A DNA stretch of 64,000 nucleotides from Lujinxingia vulgaris (GTDB lineage: Bacteria > Myxococcota_A > Bradymonadia > Bradymonadales > Bradymonadaceae): the NCBI RefSeq assembly GCF_007997005.1, contig NZ_VOSL01000036.1, positions 62,001-126,000 on the forward strand, given 5' to 3'. Below the pieces are notes generated by a model. The model ran no database searches. It was not told where the DNA came from and saw only the letters and a program-made list of their open reading frames with translations. The position numbers and the translations under genes were made by a program. Shown here one piece after another: positions 1 through 9,053 of the stretch; the first letter of the stretch is position 1; every line of letters begins with the position of its first letter.

Positions 1-1530
1 GCGATGCACGAGACCTATCTGCCCCTCTTGCAGGCCCTCGACCGGCTGGAGGCCGACGGGATTGAGGGGAGGGTGACCTTGAGCCTGAGCGCGCCGCTGA
101 TCGCGATGATGGCCGACGGGCTCTTGCGCGAGCGATGTGTGGCGCAGCTGGAGCGGATGCGCGATCTGGCGCGCGCCGATCGGGCGCATGGCGAGAGACC
201 GGAACGCGCGCGAGCGCTGGCTGATTATTACGAGGCGCGCTTTGAAGCGTTGCGCGCGTATTACCTCGATGAGCTCGACGGCGATGTGCTCTCGAGGTTC
301 AAGCATCACGCCGAGGGCGGACGTCTGGAATTGATGACCTGCGTGGGCACCCACCCGATTCTGCCCTTTCTGGAGAGTGATGCGGGCAGGCGCGCGCAGA
401 TCCGCGCGGGCATCGCCGAGTTTGAGCAGCACCTGGGGTTTCGACCGCGCGGGATCTGGATCGCGGAGTGCGCCTTTGCGCCGGGCATCGATCGGCTGCT
501 GGCCGACGAGGGCATCGCCTTTGCCTGCCTGGAGGATGTGGGCATCCTCACCGCCGATGCGGCGCCGGTCTACGGCACCTACTCGCCACTGGTCTCCCCG
601 GCGGGCGTGGCCTTTTTCGGGCGAGATCAGCTGGCGAGCGCGCAGGTCTGGAGCGCGAGCGAGGGGTACCCGGGCGATTATGACTATCGGGAGTTCTATC
701 GCGATCTGGGCTACGACCTTCCGATGGAGGTGGTCTCTCCCTACATTCACCCCGACGGGATCCGGCATCATACCGGGCTAAAATACCATCGGATCACCGG
801 GGATGTGGACCTGGGAGATAAGGACTTCTATCAGCCGGAAGTTGCCGCCCGGCGCGCCCGGGAGCACGCCTCGCACTTTGTGCACGCGCGTCTGGGGCAG
901 GGGCGCGATCTTTTTGAGAAGTTGGGAGAGCGCCCCGCGCATCTGACCTGCTCGTATGACGCGGAGCTCTTCGGGCACTGGTGGTTTGAGGGGCCGCTCT
1001 TTCTGGAGGCGGTCCTGCGGGAGGCGTCCCATCATCAGGAGCTGCACCTGGTCTCCCCGCTGGACTATCTGGCCGAAGAGCCGGTGCAGCAGCAGGCCAC
1101 GCCGGGGATCTCCACCTGGGGTGAGGCGTCCTATTTTGGCGTGTGGCTCGATCCTTCCAATGCCTGGATCTACCGGCATCTGCGCAACGCGGAGGCCCGC
1201 GTTCTTCGCCTTGTGGAGAAGGCTGAAGAGGGCGAACTCGGGAGCGTTCCCAACCTCGGGCGCGCGTTGCGCCTGATGGGGCAGCAGCTGCTCTTAGCCC
1301 AGGCCAGCGACTGGGCGTTTATCATGAAGACGGGCACGACCGTGGCCTACGCGAAGGAGCGTCAGGCCGGCCATCTCGCTTATGTGGAGCGCCTTGGCGA
1401 GATGATCGCCTCCGGGGCCATTGATGTCGAACTTCTGGAGGAGCTGGAAGCGCGCTACCCGATCTTTGGCGCGCTCGATGTGGCGTGGTGGCGCGAGGAA
1501 GCGCCGTCTGCGCGGAGCGCGAGTGGTTGA
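1..1530 (+). CDS. GH57 1,4-alpha-glucan branching enzyme (5' end outside window)
   Basis: Glycoside hydrolase family 57 enzyme that would form alpha-1,6 branches in glycogen in the cytoplasm. The frame is open to base 1, and the first visible residues (Ala-Met-His-Glu-Thr-Tyr) match the family's 'WLYEAMxETYLPLL' region. The ATG at 4 is therefore probably internal, and roughly the first 30-40 residues, with the His-x-His strand, lie upstream. Counting from that Met, the nucleophile Glu sits in WIAECAF (about residue 155) and the acid/base Asp in CSYDAELFGHWW (about 319). A C-terminal helical domain of the DUF1957 type follows. The visible 508 residues plus the missing start fit the usual 520-560. 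The next gene begins 84 bases downstream on the same strand. The branching role is from family knowledge; amylase-like members exist. Confidence 0.88.
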   Translation, partial: AMHETYLPLLQALDRLEADGIEGRVTLSLSAPLIAMMADGLLRERCVAQLERMRDLARADRAHGERPERARALADYYEARFEALRAYYLDELDGDVLSRFKHHAEGGRLELMTCVGTHPILPFLESDAGRRAQIRAGIAEFEQHLGFRPRGIWIAECAFAPGIDRLLADEGIAFACLEDVGILTADAAPVYGTYSPLVSPAGVAFFGRDQLASAQVWSASEGYPGDYDYREFYRDLGYDLPMEVVSPYIHPDGIRHHTGLKYHRITGDVDLGDKDFYQPEVAARRAREHASHFVHARLGQGRDLFEKLGERPAHLTCSYDAELFGHWWFEGPLFLEAVLREASHHQELHLVSPLDYLAEEPVQQQATPGISTWGEASYFGVWLDPSNAWIYRHLRNAEARVLRLVEKAEEGELGSVPNLGRALRLMGQQLLLAQASDWAFIMKTGTTVAYAKERQAGHLAYVERLGEMIASGAIDVELLEELEARYPIFGALDVAWWREEAPSARSASG

Positions 1531-1614
1531 GGTCGGCCGCGCCGGCGCCCCGGCCGGTGCTTAGCTTTGGGGGTGAGGGTTCGTCGCCAGGCTGCACCAG
1601 CGAGCGGAGGCTGC

Positions 1615-2070
1615 ATGAGCGATCTGCGCAAAGGAAGCTTCTTGATGGGCCGGGTGATCGCCGGCTTTTTCTATCTGATCATGGGCCTCAACCACTTCGG
1701 CGCCTGGGAGGCGCTGAGCGGCTATGCCGCCGACAAAGGCGTCCCATTTCCCTCTCTGGCGGTGGGGTTGAGTGGCGTGCTTCTGGTGATGGGAGGGGTG
1801 AGCCTGGCGCTGGGACTGCGCCCGCTGCTCGGGGTGATCTGCATCGTGGTGGCGCTTTTGCCGATTACGCTGATGATGCACAACTTCTGGGCGATCGATG
1901 ACGCGGTGGCCCGCCAGGTGGAGCTGACCTCGTTTCTGAAAAACGGGGGGCTGATCGGCTCGGCGTTGATCTTTCTAGCGCTGCGCGAGCCCTGGCCAAT
2001 GAGCCTGGACGAGTGGCTTGACACCTGGCGTTTTCGTCAGCGTCTGCGCCATGCGCGCGAGCATGGCTGA
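1615..2070 (+). CDS. DoxX-family membrane protein
   Basis: Small inner-membrane protein of 151 residues with four predicted hydrophobic segments (about residues 10-30, 50-72, 75-95 and 110-130). The pattern FFYLIMGLNHF near the start and the MMHNFW motif after the third segment are typical of DoxX/SURF4-like proteins, often linked to redox or sulfur stress. The ATG at 1615 was chosen because GGAGG lies four bases upstream; an upstream GTG would only add unconserved residues. It ends with a short basic tail. It may share a transcript with the branching enzyme. The exact role cannot be told from sequence. Confidence 0.8.
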   Translation: MSDLRKGSFLMGRVIAGFFYLIMGLNHFGAWEALSGYAADKGVPFPSLAVGLSGVLLVMGGVSLALGLRPLLGVICIVVALLPITLMMHNFWAIDDAVARQVELTSFLKNGGLIGSALIFLALREPWPMSLDEWLDTWRFRQRLRHAREHG

Positions 2071-2110
2071 AGCCCCCCGATGGGGCAGGCAGTGATGCTG
2101 TAAACCGCGA

Positions 2111-2683
2111 CTATTTCGCGACCGCTTCCCGCACCGCCTCGATCACGCCGGGCATCGAGGATTCCTGGGCCCGGCGGCGCATCCAGTCGGGCACCGAGCC
2201 CTCCGGCGCGGCGTAGACCGAGTAGACCGCCAGGGTGCGGTTGTCGTGACCGTTAAACGACTTCAGGCTCCAGTAGCCCTCGTTAAAGCGGTAGTTGCCC
2301 TCGATCATCGTCCACTGACGGCGCCACTCCACCGGGCCGGCGGTGTGGGTGGCGGTGGTGGTGGAGCGAAGATCGCTCAGCGGGAAGGGCAGCCCCACGA
2401 CCGTCTCACAGATTACGGTGTCGCCGTCGCGGGAGACCATGCGCGACTCTTTGATGCGCGGCATGGTGCGGCTGTAGTTGCCGCAGTCGCTGACGATCTT
2501 CCACACGTCGGCTGGCGAGGCTTCGATCACGCCGGTCACGATCATGCGCGGGATGTCGCTGCCGCTGACCTCCTGCGTCTCCACCAGGATTTCACCGGCG
2601 GCTAACTTCTCGTCGTTGGCAAAGGCCCAGGAGGCCGCCAGGGTCAAAGTGAGAAGGAGAGCAGTGCCGAGAGCGTGTCGCAT
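2111..2683 (-). CDS. Secreted START/SRPBCC-domain protein
   Basis: Protein of 190 residues with an N-terminal signal peptide (hydrophobic stretch about 5-20, cleavage likely after AFA) followed by one START/polyketide-cyclase-like (SRPBCC) domain. Such domains form a hydrophobic pocket for lipids or other apolar ligands. Recognisable parts are the 'ASPADVWKIVSDCGNYSRTMPRIKE' region (about 55-80) and the GLPFPLSDLR segment before the central strands. A second protein of the same make-up lies at 36669-37331, including the LPFP motif and a WMxRR/WLVNR-like end. It is convergent with doxX. The ligand is unknown. The periplasmic or surface location is inferred from the signal peptide. Confidence 0.82.
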   Translation of the reverse strand: MRHALGTALLLTLTLAASWAFANDEKLAAGEILVETQEVSGSDIPRMIVTGVIEASPADVWKIVSDCGNYSRTMPRIKESRMVSRDGDTVICETVVGLPFPLSDLRSTTTATHTAGPVEWRRQWTMIEGNYRFNEGYWSLKSFNGHDNRTLAVYSVYAAPEGSVPDWMRRRAQESSMPGVIEAVREAVAK

Positions 2684-2876
2684 CGTCGAAGATCCTTGGA
2701 AGTGAAGAGGCGCGTGGATTCTGCCCGAGCCTCAAAAGGGCGGCAGGACGCGCTTGCCTAAGCGTAGGATTGCCCCCAGAGTATAGGGTCTGCCAGCGCG
2801 CGAGAAAAGCATCGGCCAGAAGACCGCGTCTTAACGAGACGAGGTCGATGCCCCGTCATTCAAAGTTAGATGAGCT

Positions 2877-4385
2877 ATGACCCGGAGTTCGGACGTGAGT
2901 GAGAGCCTGACCATCCCCGAGAAGGGGCTCGATAAGACGAAGTTGCTTGAGCAGATGCGCGAGCTGCGCGACGCCGACGGAAACTGGCGCGAGGGGCGCA
3001 CCTGGAGCCTGGTGTATTACGCCGATGAGGAGCATTACGACTTTCTCAAGGACGCGCATAACACCTTCTTTAGCGAGAACGGGCTCAACCCGATGGTGTT
3101 CAAAAGCCTGCGCCGCATGGAGTCGGAGGTGGTGCGCATGTCGGCCGAGATGCTGCACGGCGACGGGGAGGTCGTGGGCACGATGACCTCGGGAGGCACC
3201 GAGTCGATCCTGATGGCGGTGAAGGCGGCGCGGGAGCGTTTTCGAAAAAAACGCTTCATCTTTAACGGGCAGCCCGAGCTTGTGGCACCGGAGTCGATCC
3301 ACGTGGCCTTTGGCAAAGCGGCGCACTACTTCGGGCTGAAGGTGCGCTACGTGCCCCTGCGCGATGATTTTCGGGTGGATGTGGACGCGCTTAAGCGAGC
3401 GGTTAACCGCAACACGGCGATGATCGCGGCCTCGGCGCCGCAGTACGCCCACGGGGTGATCGATCCGATCGAGGAGATCGGGGCGTTCGCGCAGCGGGAA
3501 GACATCCCCTTTCATGTCGACGCCTGTTTTGGCGGCTTCTTTCTGCCCTGGATGGAGAAGCTCGGCTACGATCTTCCGCCCTTTGATTTTCGGGTGCCCG
3601 GGGTAACCTCGATCTCCGCCGATGTGCATAAGTACGGGTACGCGGCCAAGGGGGCTTCGGTGGTGCTCTACCGCAACATGAGCTTCCTGAAGCATCAGTT
3701 CTACATCTCCACCGACTGGCCCGGCGGCATCTACCCCTCGCCCTCGGCCGCCGGCACGCGCCCCGGCGGACCGATCGCCGCGGCGTGGGCGGCGATGAAG
3801 GCGATGGGCGAGGATGGGTACCTGAAGCTGACTCGCAAGACGATGGAGGCGGTGGAGGCTCTGCAGGCGGGCGTGCGTCGCATCGAGGGGCTCAAGGTGC
3901 TCGGGAGCACCGACGGGCCCGTGGTGTGTGTGGCTGCCGAGGGGCCGGAGATCGACATTTATGCGGTCGTCGATCAGCTCAACGCGAAGGGCTGGAACCT
4001 CGATCGGCAGCAAAACCCCAACAGCTTCCACCTCTCGGTCACGGCGAACCACCTGCAGGCGGTGCCGGCCTTCTTAGACGATCTGCAGCAGGCGGTCGAT
4101 CACGTGCGCGCGCACCCGGAGCTTAAGAGCGAGGGGCAGGCGGCGATGTACGGCATGATCGCCAAAATTCCCTTCCGGGGCGCGGTGAAATTCAGCGTGC
4201 AGAAGATCATGGAGGGGATGTACGGCCCCGAGGGCAAGGTGCCCGACCTGGGCGGCGAGGCCACCGAGGATGATGATCTGATCATGCAGCTGATGGATAA
4301 GTACGGCGACAAGGCGATGGGGATTCTGGAGAAGTTTGAGAGCTCCAAAGAGGTCATCAAAGACGTGTTGCCGTGGAAGAAATGA
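2877..4385 (+). CDS. Sphingosine-1-phosphate lyase-like PLP-dependent enzyme
   Basis: Fold-type I, pyridoxal-phosphate-dependent decarboxylase of group II, closest in motif content to sphingosine-1-phosphate lyase (retro-aldol cleavage of phosphorylated long-chain bases). Seen in the 502 residues: TSGGTESILMA (about 104-114, phosphate binding), HVDAC (about 213-217, Asp to the pyridine nitrogen), and SADVHKYGYAAKG with the PLP lysine near 252. The later SPSAAGTRPGG segment is also typical of S1P lyases. No membrane anchor is visible, unlike the eukaryotic enzyme. Start: the ATG at 2877 lacks a good ribosome site, and a GTG six codons in is possible. A strong terminator follows at 4432-4468. 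A glutamate/tyrosine decarboxylase-like substrate cannot be excluded. Confidence 0.85.
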   Translation: MTRSSDVSESLTIPEKGLDKTKLLEQMRELRDADGNWREGRTWSLVYYADEEHYDFLKDAHNTFFSENGLNPMVFKSLRRMESEVVRMSAEMLHGDGEVVGTMTSGGTESILMAVKAARERFRKKRFIFNGQPELVAPESIHVAFGKAAHYFGLKVRYVPLRDDFRVDVDALKRAVNRNTAMIAASAPQYAHGVIDPIEEIGAFAQREDIPFHVDACFGGFFLPWMEKLGYDLPPFDFRVPGVTSISADVHKYGYAAKGASVVLYRNMSFLKHQFYISTDWPGGIYPSPSAAGTRPGGPIAAAWAAMKAMGEDGYLKLTRKTMEAVEALQAGVRRIEGLKVLGSTDGPVVCVAAEGPEIDIYAVVDQLNAKGWNLDRQQNPNSFHLSVTANHLQAVPAFLDDLQQAVDHVRAHPELKSEGQAAMYGMIAKIPFRGAVKFSVQKIMEGMYGPEGKVPDLGGEATEDDDLIMQLMDKYGDKAMGILEKFESSKEVIKDVLPWKK

Positions 4386-4431
4386 GTTTTTTGGGCATGG
4401 GGGTGGGTAGTGTAAGTCTTTGAAATAAAAA

Positions 4432-4468
4432 CAAAAAAAGGGACGCGGCTGGCGCGCGTCCCTTTTTT
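4432..4468. terminator. Bidirectional Rho-independent terminator
   Basis: Stem GGGACGCG (4440-4447) pairs with CGCGTCCC (4455-4462) around a 7-base loop. It is preceded by seven A and followed by six T, so it can stop transcription from both sides. It lies between the convergent S1P-lyase-like gene and the lipoprotein gene. Confidence 0.92.
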
Positions 4469-4489
4469 GTTGCCTGGCTGGCGGGAGGT

Positions 4490-5581
4490 TTAGTCTTCGA
4501 CCGGGATCTCTTCGCAGAAGTCGAGGTCGGGGAAGCCGCCCGGAGGCTCGCAGACGGCAGTGACCGCGCCGCAGATATCGTTGCACATGTCGGGGGTGCC
4601 CTCAGGGACGAGCTCCTCGGGCACGAGGCCGCCGGCCAGGGCGGCCTGTCCGGCCGGGATGTCAACATTGGCGTTGGGGAAGACCACCTGGGAGTCGCCG
4701 AAGGTGAGCGTACCGTCGAAGAAGTCGTTGCCGTTTTCGTCTTTGATGATGTCGGCGTAGAGCACGACGTCCTGCAGCTCGACGGTGGCCACGCCGAGCA
4801 CGGGGACGGCGACGTTGAAGCTCTCGGTGGTCAGAAAGCGGGTGCCCTCGTTTTCGACGATCTGGCCGCGGGCAAAGAGGGCCCAGCTCTCTTCGTCGTC
4901 GGCGATGGTGATGACTTCGGGGTCGAGGCTGGTCTTTTCGGCGCGGGTTTCGTCGACGACGCCTTTGGCGCCGGCCAGGGCGAAGCGGCCGTCAGGCTGG
5001 ACGCGCAGGTCGCTGACAAGGGTGAGCACGGCGTTGAGCCCGCTGACGCTGAGGCTGCCGCCCAGGATGTAGATGCCATCCTGGAACTCGATGTTGGCGT
5101 TGGGGTCGCCGCCGGAGACGCCGAACTGGATGTTGTAGAGGTAGCCCGTGCCGGTGTCGAAGCCGTCGGGGTCGCTCAAGCCCTCGACGATCTCCAGGAT
5201 GAGCGAGGAGCCGGGGCGGGCGAACTCCGGCGCGACGGTGATGAGCGCGGCGGTGGCGTCGTCGTTGAAGTCGATGCTCAGCGCCTCGCACTCGCCATCC
5301 GACGCCATGCAGGTCGGGGCCAGGGGCTCGACGTCGGGGGAGGCGGGCACCCGGCGCAGCCCGCGGTCGCGTGGCCACAGGCGCACGCCGACGGTCTCCG
5401 GATCGACGGCTTTGGTGAACTCGAAGACCAGGGGCTCATCGGCCACGGCCACGCGGCTGTCGCCCAGGTTGAGCTGCGCCTCGGGCGGGGCGATGTACTC
5501 CTGGCAGCCGGCGCCCAAAAGCGACGTAAGCGCGATGGCAGCGCCAGCGAAGAACGAGGTTTTTTTAGAAAAGAAGCTCAA
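4490..5581 (-). CDS. Lipoprotein with Ig-like (SbsA/Big_5-type) N-terminal region
   Basis: Predicted lipoprotein of 363 residues. The TTG at 5581 is preferred: GGAG lies seven bases upstream and the resulting N-terminus is a textbook lipoprotein signal (SFFSKK, hydrophobic core, lipobox LGAGC with the modified Cys near residue 25). An ATG at 5629 would give a long odd leader. Residues about 40-140 resemble a bacterial Ig-like domain of the SbsA type (LVFEFTKAVDPETVGVRLWP, then an ITVAPEF strand). The rest is beta-rich with many Asp/Glu and four Cys near the C-terminus (MCNDICGAVTAVC). It overlaps the end of the upstream barrel gene by 17 bases, so the two are probably translated together and may form a surface complex. 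Function unknown. Confidence 0.8.
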   Translation of the reverse strand: MSFFSKKTSFFAGAAIALTSLLGAGCQEYIAPPEAQLNLGDSRVAVADEPLVFEFTKAVDPETVGVRLWPRDRGLRRVPASPDVEPLAPTCMASDGECEALSIDFNDDATAALITVAPEFARPGSSLILEIVEGLSDPDGFDTGTGYLYNIQFGVSGGDPNANIEFQDGIYILGGSLSVSGLNAVLTLVSDLRVQPDGRFALAGAKGVVDETRAEKTSLDPEVITIADDEESWALFARGQIVENEGTRFLTTESFNVAVPVLGVATVELQDVVLYADIIKDENGNDFFDGTLTFGDSQVVFPNANVDIPAGQAALAGGLVPEELVPEGTPDMCNDICGAVTAVCEPPGGFPDLDFCEEIPVED

Positions 5582-7574
5582 AACGGTTCTCCACGAGAAA
5601 AGATCGGACGGCGTCGCCATTCTCATCATGCAGCGCCTCGCCGGGGAAGAGCACGGCGCCTTCGACGGTCCAGAAGAAGTTGTCGCGCAGACGATAGCCT
5701 AATTGAAGGTCGACTTCGGTTCCATAGAAGCGCCCCGGGGTGCCGCCGTGGAAGTTCAGGGCGCTGTTTTCGATGGGACCACCGACGTCGTTGAGGGCAG
5801 TCTGCACGGCGTCGACCACGCCATCGGGGGTGGCCGACCAGGCGGCCAGCACGCCGGCGCGGGCGAAGAGGTTGTGCTCGGCGGTCTTAAGCATGTCGAC
5901 GTAGATCTGAGGGAAGATCGCAATCGCGTTGGAGAAGCGGCCGTCGCTCTGGATCTCGGTCAGCGGGAAGCTGTCGACGTCGGCGTCAGCGAGGTTTTCG
6001 AGACCGACGCCGACGGATCGGGCGGACTCGAAGGCCAGGACGTGTTCAAAGAGGAGCAGGCCGACGTTCATATCGCGCGCGAAGCTAAAGGAGGTGATCG
6101 GGTCGCCGGCGCGGGGGTTGGCGTCGCCGCTGGCGTAGTTGCCCTCCAGGGACAGGGTGACCGGCCCCAGGTGGACGTCGACGACGCCCTGGGCGCCGTA
6201 GCCGCGCATCTGCTGGGTCTGCACCCGGGCGTTGGTCAGGGCGGCAAAACCTTCGCTGATCTCGGTGGTTTCGCCGCGAAGATGCGAGAACTGCAGGCGA
6301 AGGTCGACGTTGTTCACGCCGGTCTGGAAGGCCAGGGGGAAGCCGTAGATGCGGCTGTTGAAGCGGTCGTTGCGCAGGTGCACAAAGGTGGCCGAGGCCT
6401 GGAAGCCCTGCCAGTCGAGGCCGAACCAGTCGGCCTCATCGACGAGCCACTGCAGGTTGAGCCCCATCTGACGAAGATCGTCGTCGGTGCGAGCGATGTT
6501 GTCGTGCTTCATGAAGTCGTAAAACATACCCAGGATCACGCCGCGATCGAGCGAGGTGTCCGGGGTGTGATCGGCGCCGTAGCGAAGCGTGTTGACGATC
6601 TCGTTGAGCTTGGTGCCAAAGAGGATGCGGTCGACGCCGTCGGAGTACTGGCTGACCCCCCAGCGGTTGTGGCGGCCGCCGTCGTGGGCGTTGATGGTCG
6701 CGCCGTAGTTCAGAGGCTGGCGGCCCACGCGTAAGAGACCGATGGGCAGCATGGCGTCGGCGTAGAGGTAGTTGACCTCAAGGAGCGGGGCGCTGGTGAG
6801 GACCGGGCCGTAGCTCTCGCGATCGAAGGGATCGCCGCCGGGGAGAAGGCCGATCTGCCAGCGGGTGAGGTTGGGGCGTTTGGTCGCCAGGGAGACCCCG
6901 GAGTTGGATGAGGGGTTTCCTAAGAAGCGGCCGTTGTCGCCGAAGAGCACCCCGTCGAGGGCGTCGAGTTGCACGGTGATCGAGCCCACGCCATCGAGGC
7001 CGGTGGAGGCGTCGAGGCGAAAGCGCTGCTCGGTCCAGCCGATGTCGCGCACGGCGGTGCCGTTGAGCTCAATGGGGGTGATCTGCAGCGAGCGCACCCG
7101 GTATTCGCTGTTGGCCTGGTAGGAGACGCGGCTCTTTTTGAGGTCTTCTTCGGCGTCGATGACCCCGGGGGCGTCGATGCCGTCGGGAGGCAGCGTGGCG
7201 GGCTCGGGGATGGTCTCGGTCGCGCTCCGAGCGGGGACCTCAGCGACCTCGCCCTCCAGAGATGCCGGGGCAGCATCGCCTGGGGTTTCGGTTGTTTCGG
7301 TTCTTTCGGTGGTTTCCGTTCTTTCGGTGGTTTCCGTGATCGCGTCGGAGTCGGCGCTCTCTTCGGCCGGTGAGTCGTCGACGTTTTCTTCGACTGCGGC
7401 GCGCGTTTCGTCGGGGGTGTCGTCTTCCGGGGCGGCGCCGGTCGGAACTTCGCCGTCGGTCGGAACTTCGGCGTCAGGTGACGCGGGGGCGTCCTGGGCG
7501 AAGGCCGGGGCGCTGGCCAGGAGCGCGGCGATGATCAGCGCAGGGAGAAGAGAGCGGCGGGAGGGAGAGAACAC
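5565..7574 (-). CDS. Outer-membrane beta-barrel protein with disordered acidic N-terminus
   Basis: Protein of 669 residues from the GTG at 7574, chosen because GGAG sits six bases upstream and the N-terminus is then a clean signal peptide (FSPSRRSLLPAL..., cleavage after AFA). GTGs at 7601 and 7610 are alternatives. Residues about 27-130 are a low-complexity Asp/Glu/Thr/Pro/Ala segment. The remainder is amphipathic beta-strand in character (alternating aromatic/polar, VGRQPLNYGATINAHDGGRHNRW) and ends in Phe, typical of outer-membrane porin-like or alginate-export-like barrels. It is the upstream partner of the lipoprotein at 4490-5581. The substrate is unknown, and no named family could be assigned. 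Confidence 0.78.
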   Translation of the reverse strand: MFSPSRRSLLPALIIAALLASAPAFAQDAPASPDAEVPTDGEVPTGAAPEDDTPDETRAAVEENVDDSPAEESADSDAITETTERTETTERTETTETPGDAAPASLEGEVAEVPARSATETIPEPATLPPDGIDAPGVIDAEEDLKKSRVSYQANSEYRVRSLQITPIELNGTAVRDIGWTEQRFRLDASTGLDGVGSITVQLDALDGVLFGDNGRFLGNPSSNSGVSLATKRPNLTRWQIGLLPGGDPFDRESYGPVLTSAPLLEVNYLYADAMLPIGLLRVGRQPLNYGATINAHDGGRHNRWGVSQYSDGVDRILFGTKLNEIVNTLRYGADHTPDTSLDRGVILGMFYDFMKHDNIARTDDDLRQMGLNLQWLVDEADWFGLDWQGFQASATFVHLRNDRFNSRIYGFPLAFQTGVNNVDLRLQFSHLRGETTEISEGFAALTNARVQTQQMRGYGAQGVVDVHLGPVTLSLEGNYASGDANPRAGDPITSFSFARDMNVGLLLFEHVLAFESARSVGVGLENLADADVDSFPLTEIQSDGRFSNAIAIFPQIYVDMLKTAEHNLFARAGVLAAWSATPDGVVDAVQTALNDVGGPIENSALNFHGGTPGRFYGTEVDLQLGYRLRDNFFWTVEGAVLFPGEALHDENGDAVRSFLVENRFELLF
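7301..7336 (-). repeat. 18-bp in-frame tandem duplication
   Basis: Bases 7301-7318 and 7319-7336 are identical 18-mers, with a partial third copy beside them. They encode a Thr-Glu-Thr-Thr-Glu-Arg repeat in the disordered N-terminal part of the barrel protein. The period is a multiple of three, so copy-number change would keep the frame. Confidence 0.85.
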
Positions 7575-7732
7575 AGAAAACTCCAGCGAAAATGTTTTCA
7601 CTTCAATCACGTGCGCCGAGCCTACTCGTTACAAAGAGAGCCTCGCAAGCCGCATAAACCACCCAACCTATGACGCGATGCGCCATAAGGGTGGCACGTT
7701 GAGAGGGGCGCGGAAGGAGGTTAACCAAAAGG

Positions 7733-9052
7733 TCAACTTCCGAAAAGGTCGGGGAACATCATCAGGGCGACCACGGTGCCGATGGTGCTGCCGAGGTTGG
7801 CCAGGATGAAGACGAGCGCGATCTTGGCCAGTCGGTTTTGCCACCAGCCTTTGAGGCGCGCGATGTCGTCGCCGACCTGCTCGAGCTCTTTGATGCTGGG
7901 CGGGGCGACGAGGAGCTGCACCAGTCCGCCGACCATGCCGGCGCCAACCGCCGGGTTGAGGGAGACGATGGGGGCGCTCAGCGCGCTGGCCAGAATGGTG
8001 AGCGGGTGGGCCAGGGCTGCGCCGGTGGCGATGGCGGTGCAGATGGCGTTGACGACAAACCAGGTCAACAGGGCCTGGCGCATCGTGGAGGGGTCGCCCA
8101 GGGCAAAGCCCAGGATGAAGGTGGCGAGGATCGCCGCGCTGAGCACCCAGGGGAAGACGCGTGAGAAGAGGGTTTTGGCGGGCACGGCGTCGGTGCAGGC
8201 GTCCTGACGCGGGCCTTGTTGGAGGAGCGCGGCGACGCTGTCGGCGTGCACGGTGCTGAGCACGGCGACGACCTCCGGGGCGTCGATGGCCTCGATGCGG
8301 CAGGCGATGTGGGCGTCGCGCTCGTCGACGAAGGCGGCCTTGGCCGCTGGCAGCGAGAGCTCCAGGCGTTTTAAGCGGCGCTGCACCCGGTCGCGGTGCT
8401 CGGAGGCGGGGCGAGCCTTGGTGCGGCGGAAGGAGCCGAAGGTCATGGTGAGGATGAGCATCAGGCGCATCCACACTGGCGAGCGCCGCCAGGCGCGCAG
8501 GCCGGTGATGGTCATGTCGCGGTCGACCAGGTGCAGCTTTGCCTCGCTGCGCTCGGCTTCTTCAATGGCCACGCGAAACTCATCGCCGGGCTCGGTGCCA
8601 TCGAAGGAGCCAAAACGTTTTTGGAAGATGCGCAGCGCCAGGTAGGCGTTGAGCAGCGTGCCTTTTTTCGCCTTGAGGACGTCGATGAGGTTGAGCGCCT
8701 GCCAGCTTGCCTGGTCGCCGATCCATTCGCGTCGCTGGGCGTCGAGCTCGATGGCGAGCGCCTGCGGGCGAAGATCCTGCAGCGTGGCGCGCAGCGCGTT
8801 GAGGGAGGCTTCGTCGACGCGGGGAAGATCGAGGATCACAATGCGGCGGTCGCCCCTGCGCACGACCTGGCGGTGCACCCCGGGGGGCGGCACGGCCAGC
8901 GCCTGACTTTCATCGGGATCGTGAGACGCCGGCGTCGCGCTGGCCCGTGCCTCCGTGCCTGGCGAGGCCGTTGTCAACGCCGCGGGCGCTGGTGTAGCGT
9001 CGGCGGCGTTATCCGCCGCGCTGGACGCTGATCTGGGGAGCTCTGAGGACAC
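7733..9052 (-). CDS. TraB/PrgY-family membrane protein
   Basis: Member of the TraB/PrgY family (pheromone-shutdown protein, with GumN/TIKI-like relatives thought to be metalloprotease-related). The conserved domain begins near residue 62 (VVRRGDRRIVILDLPRVDEASLNALR) and continues with AIELDAQRREWI, LIDVLKAKKG and FRVAIEEAERSEAKLHLVDRD. The C-terminal third has several membrane segments (ILATFILGFALG, WFVVNAICTAIATGAAL, KIALVFILANLGSTIGTVVALM). The first 60 residues are Ala/Ser/Pro-rich. The GTG at 9052 has no ribosome site, so a GTG at 8893 or 8878 may be the true start. The annotated start faces the neighbouring gene's ATG two bases away. The cellular role is not known. Confidence 0.8.
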   Translation of the reverse strand: MSSELPRSASSAADNAADATPAPAALTTASPGTEARASATPASHDPDESQALAVPPPGVHRQVVRRGDRRIVILDLPRVDEASLNALRATLQDLRPQALAIELDAQRREWIGDQASWQALNLIDVLKAKKGTLLNAYLALRIFQKRFGSFDGTEPGDEFRVAIEEAERSEAKLHLVDRDMTITGLRAWRRSPVWMRLMLILTMTFGSFRRTKARPASEHRDRVQRRLKRLELSLPAAKAAFVDERDAHIACRIEAIDAPEVVAVLSTVHADSVAALLQQGPRQDACTDAVPAKTLFSRVFPWVLSAAILATFILGFALGDPSTMRQALLTWFVVNAICTAIATGAALAHPLTILASALSAPIVSLNPAVGAGMVGGLVQLLVAPPSIKELEQVGDDIARLKGWWQNRLAKIALVFILANLGSTIGTVVALMMFPDLFGS

Positions 9053-9053
9053 G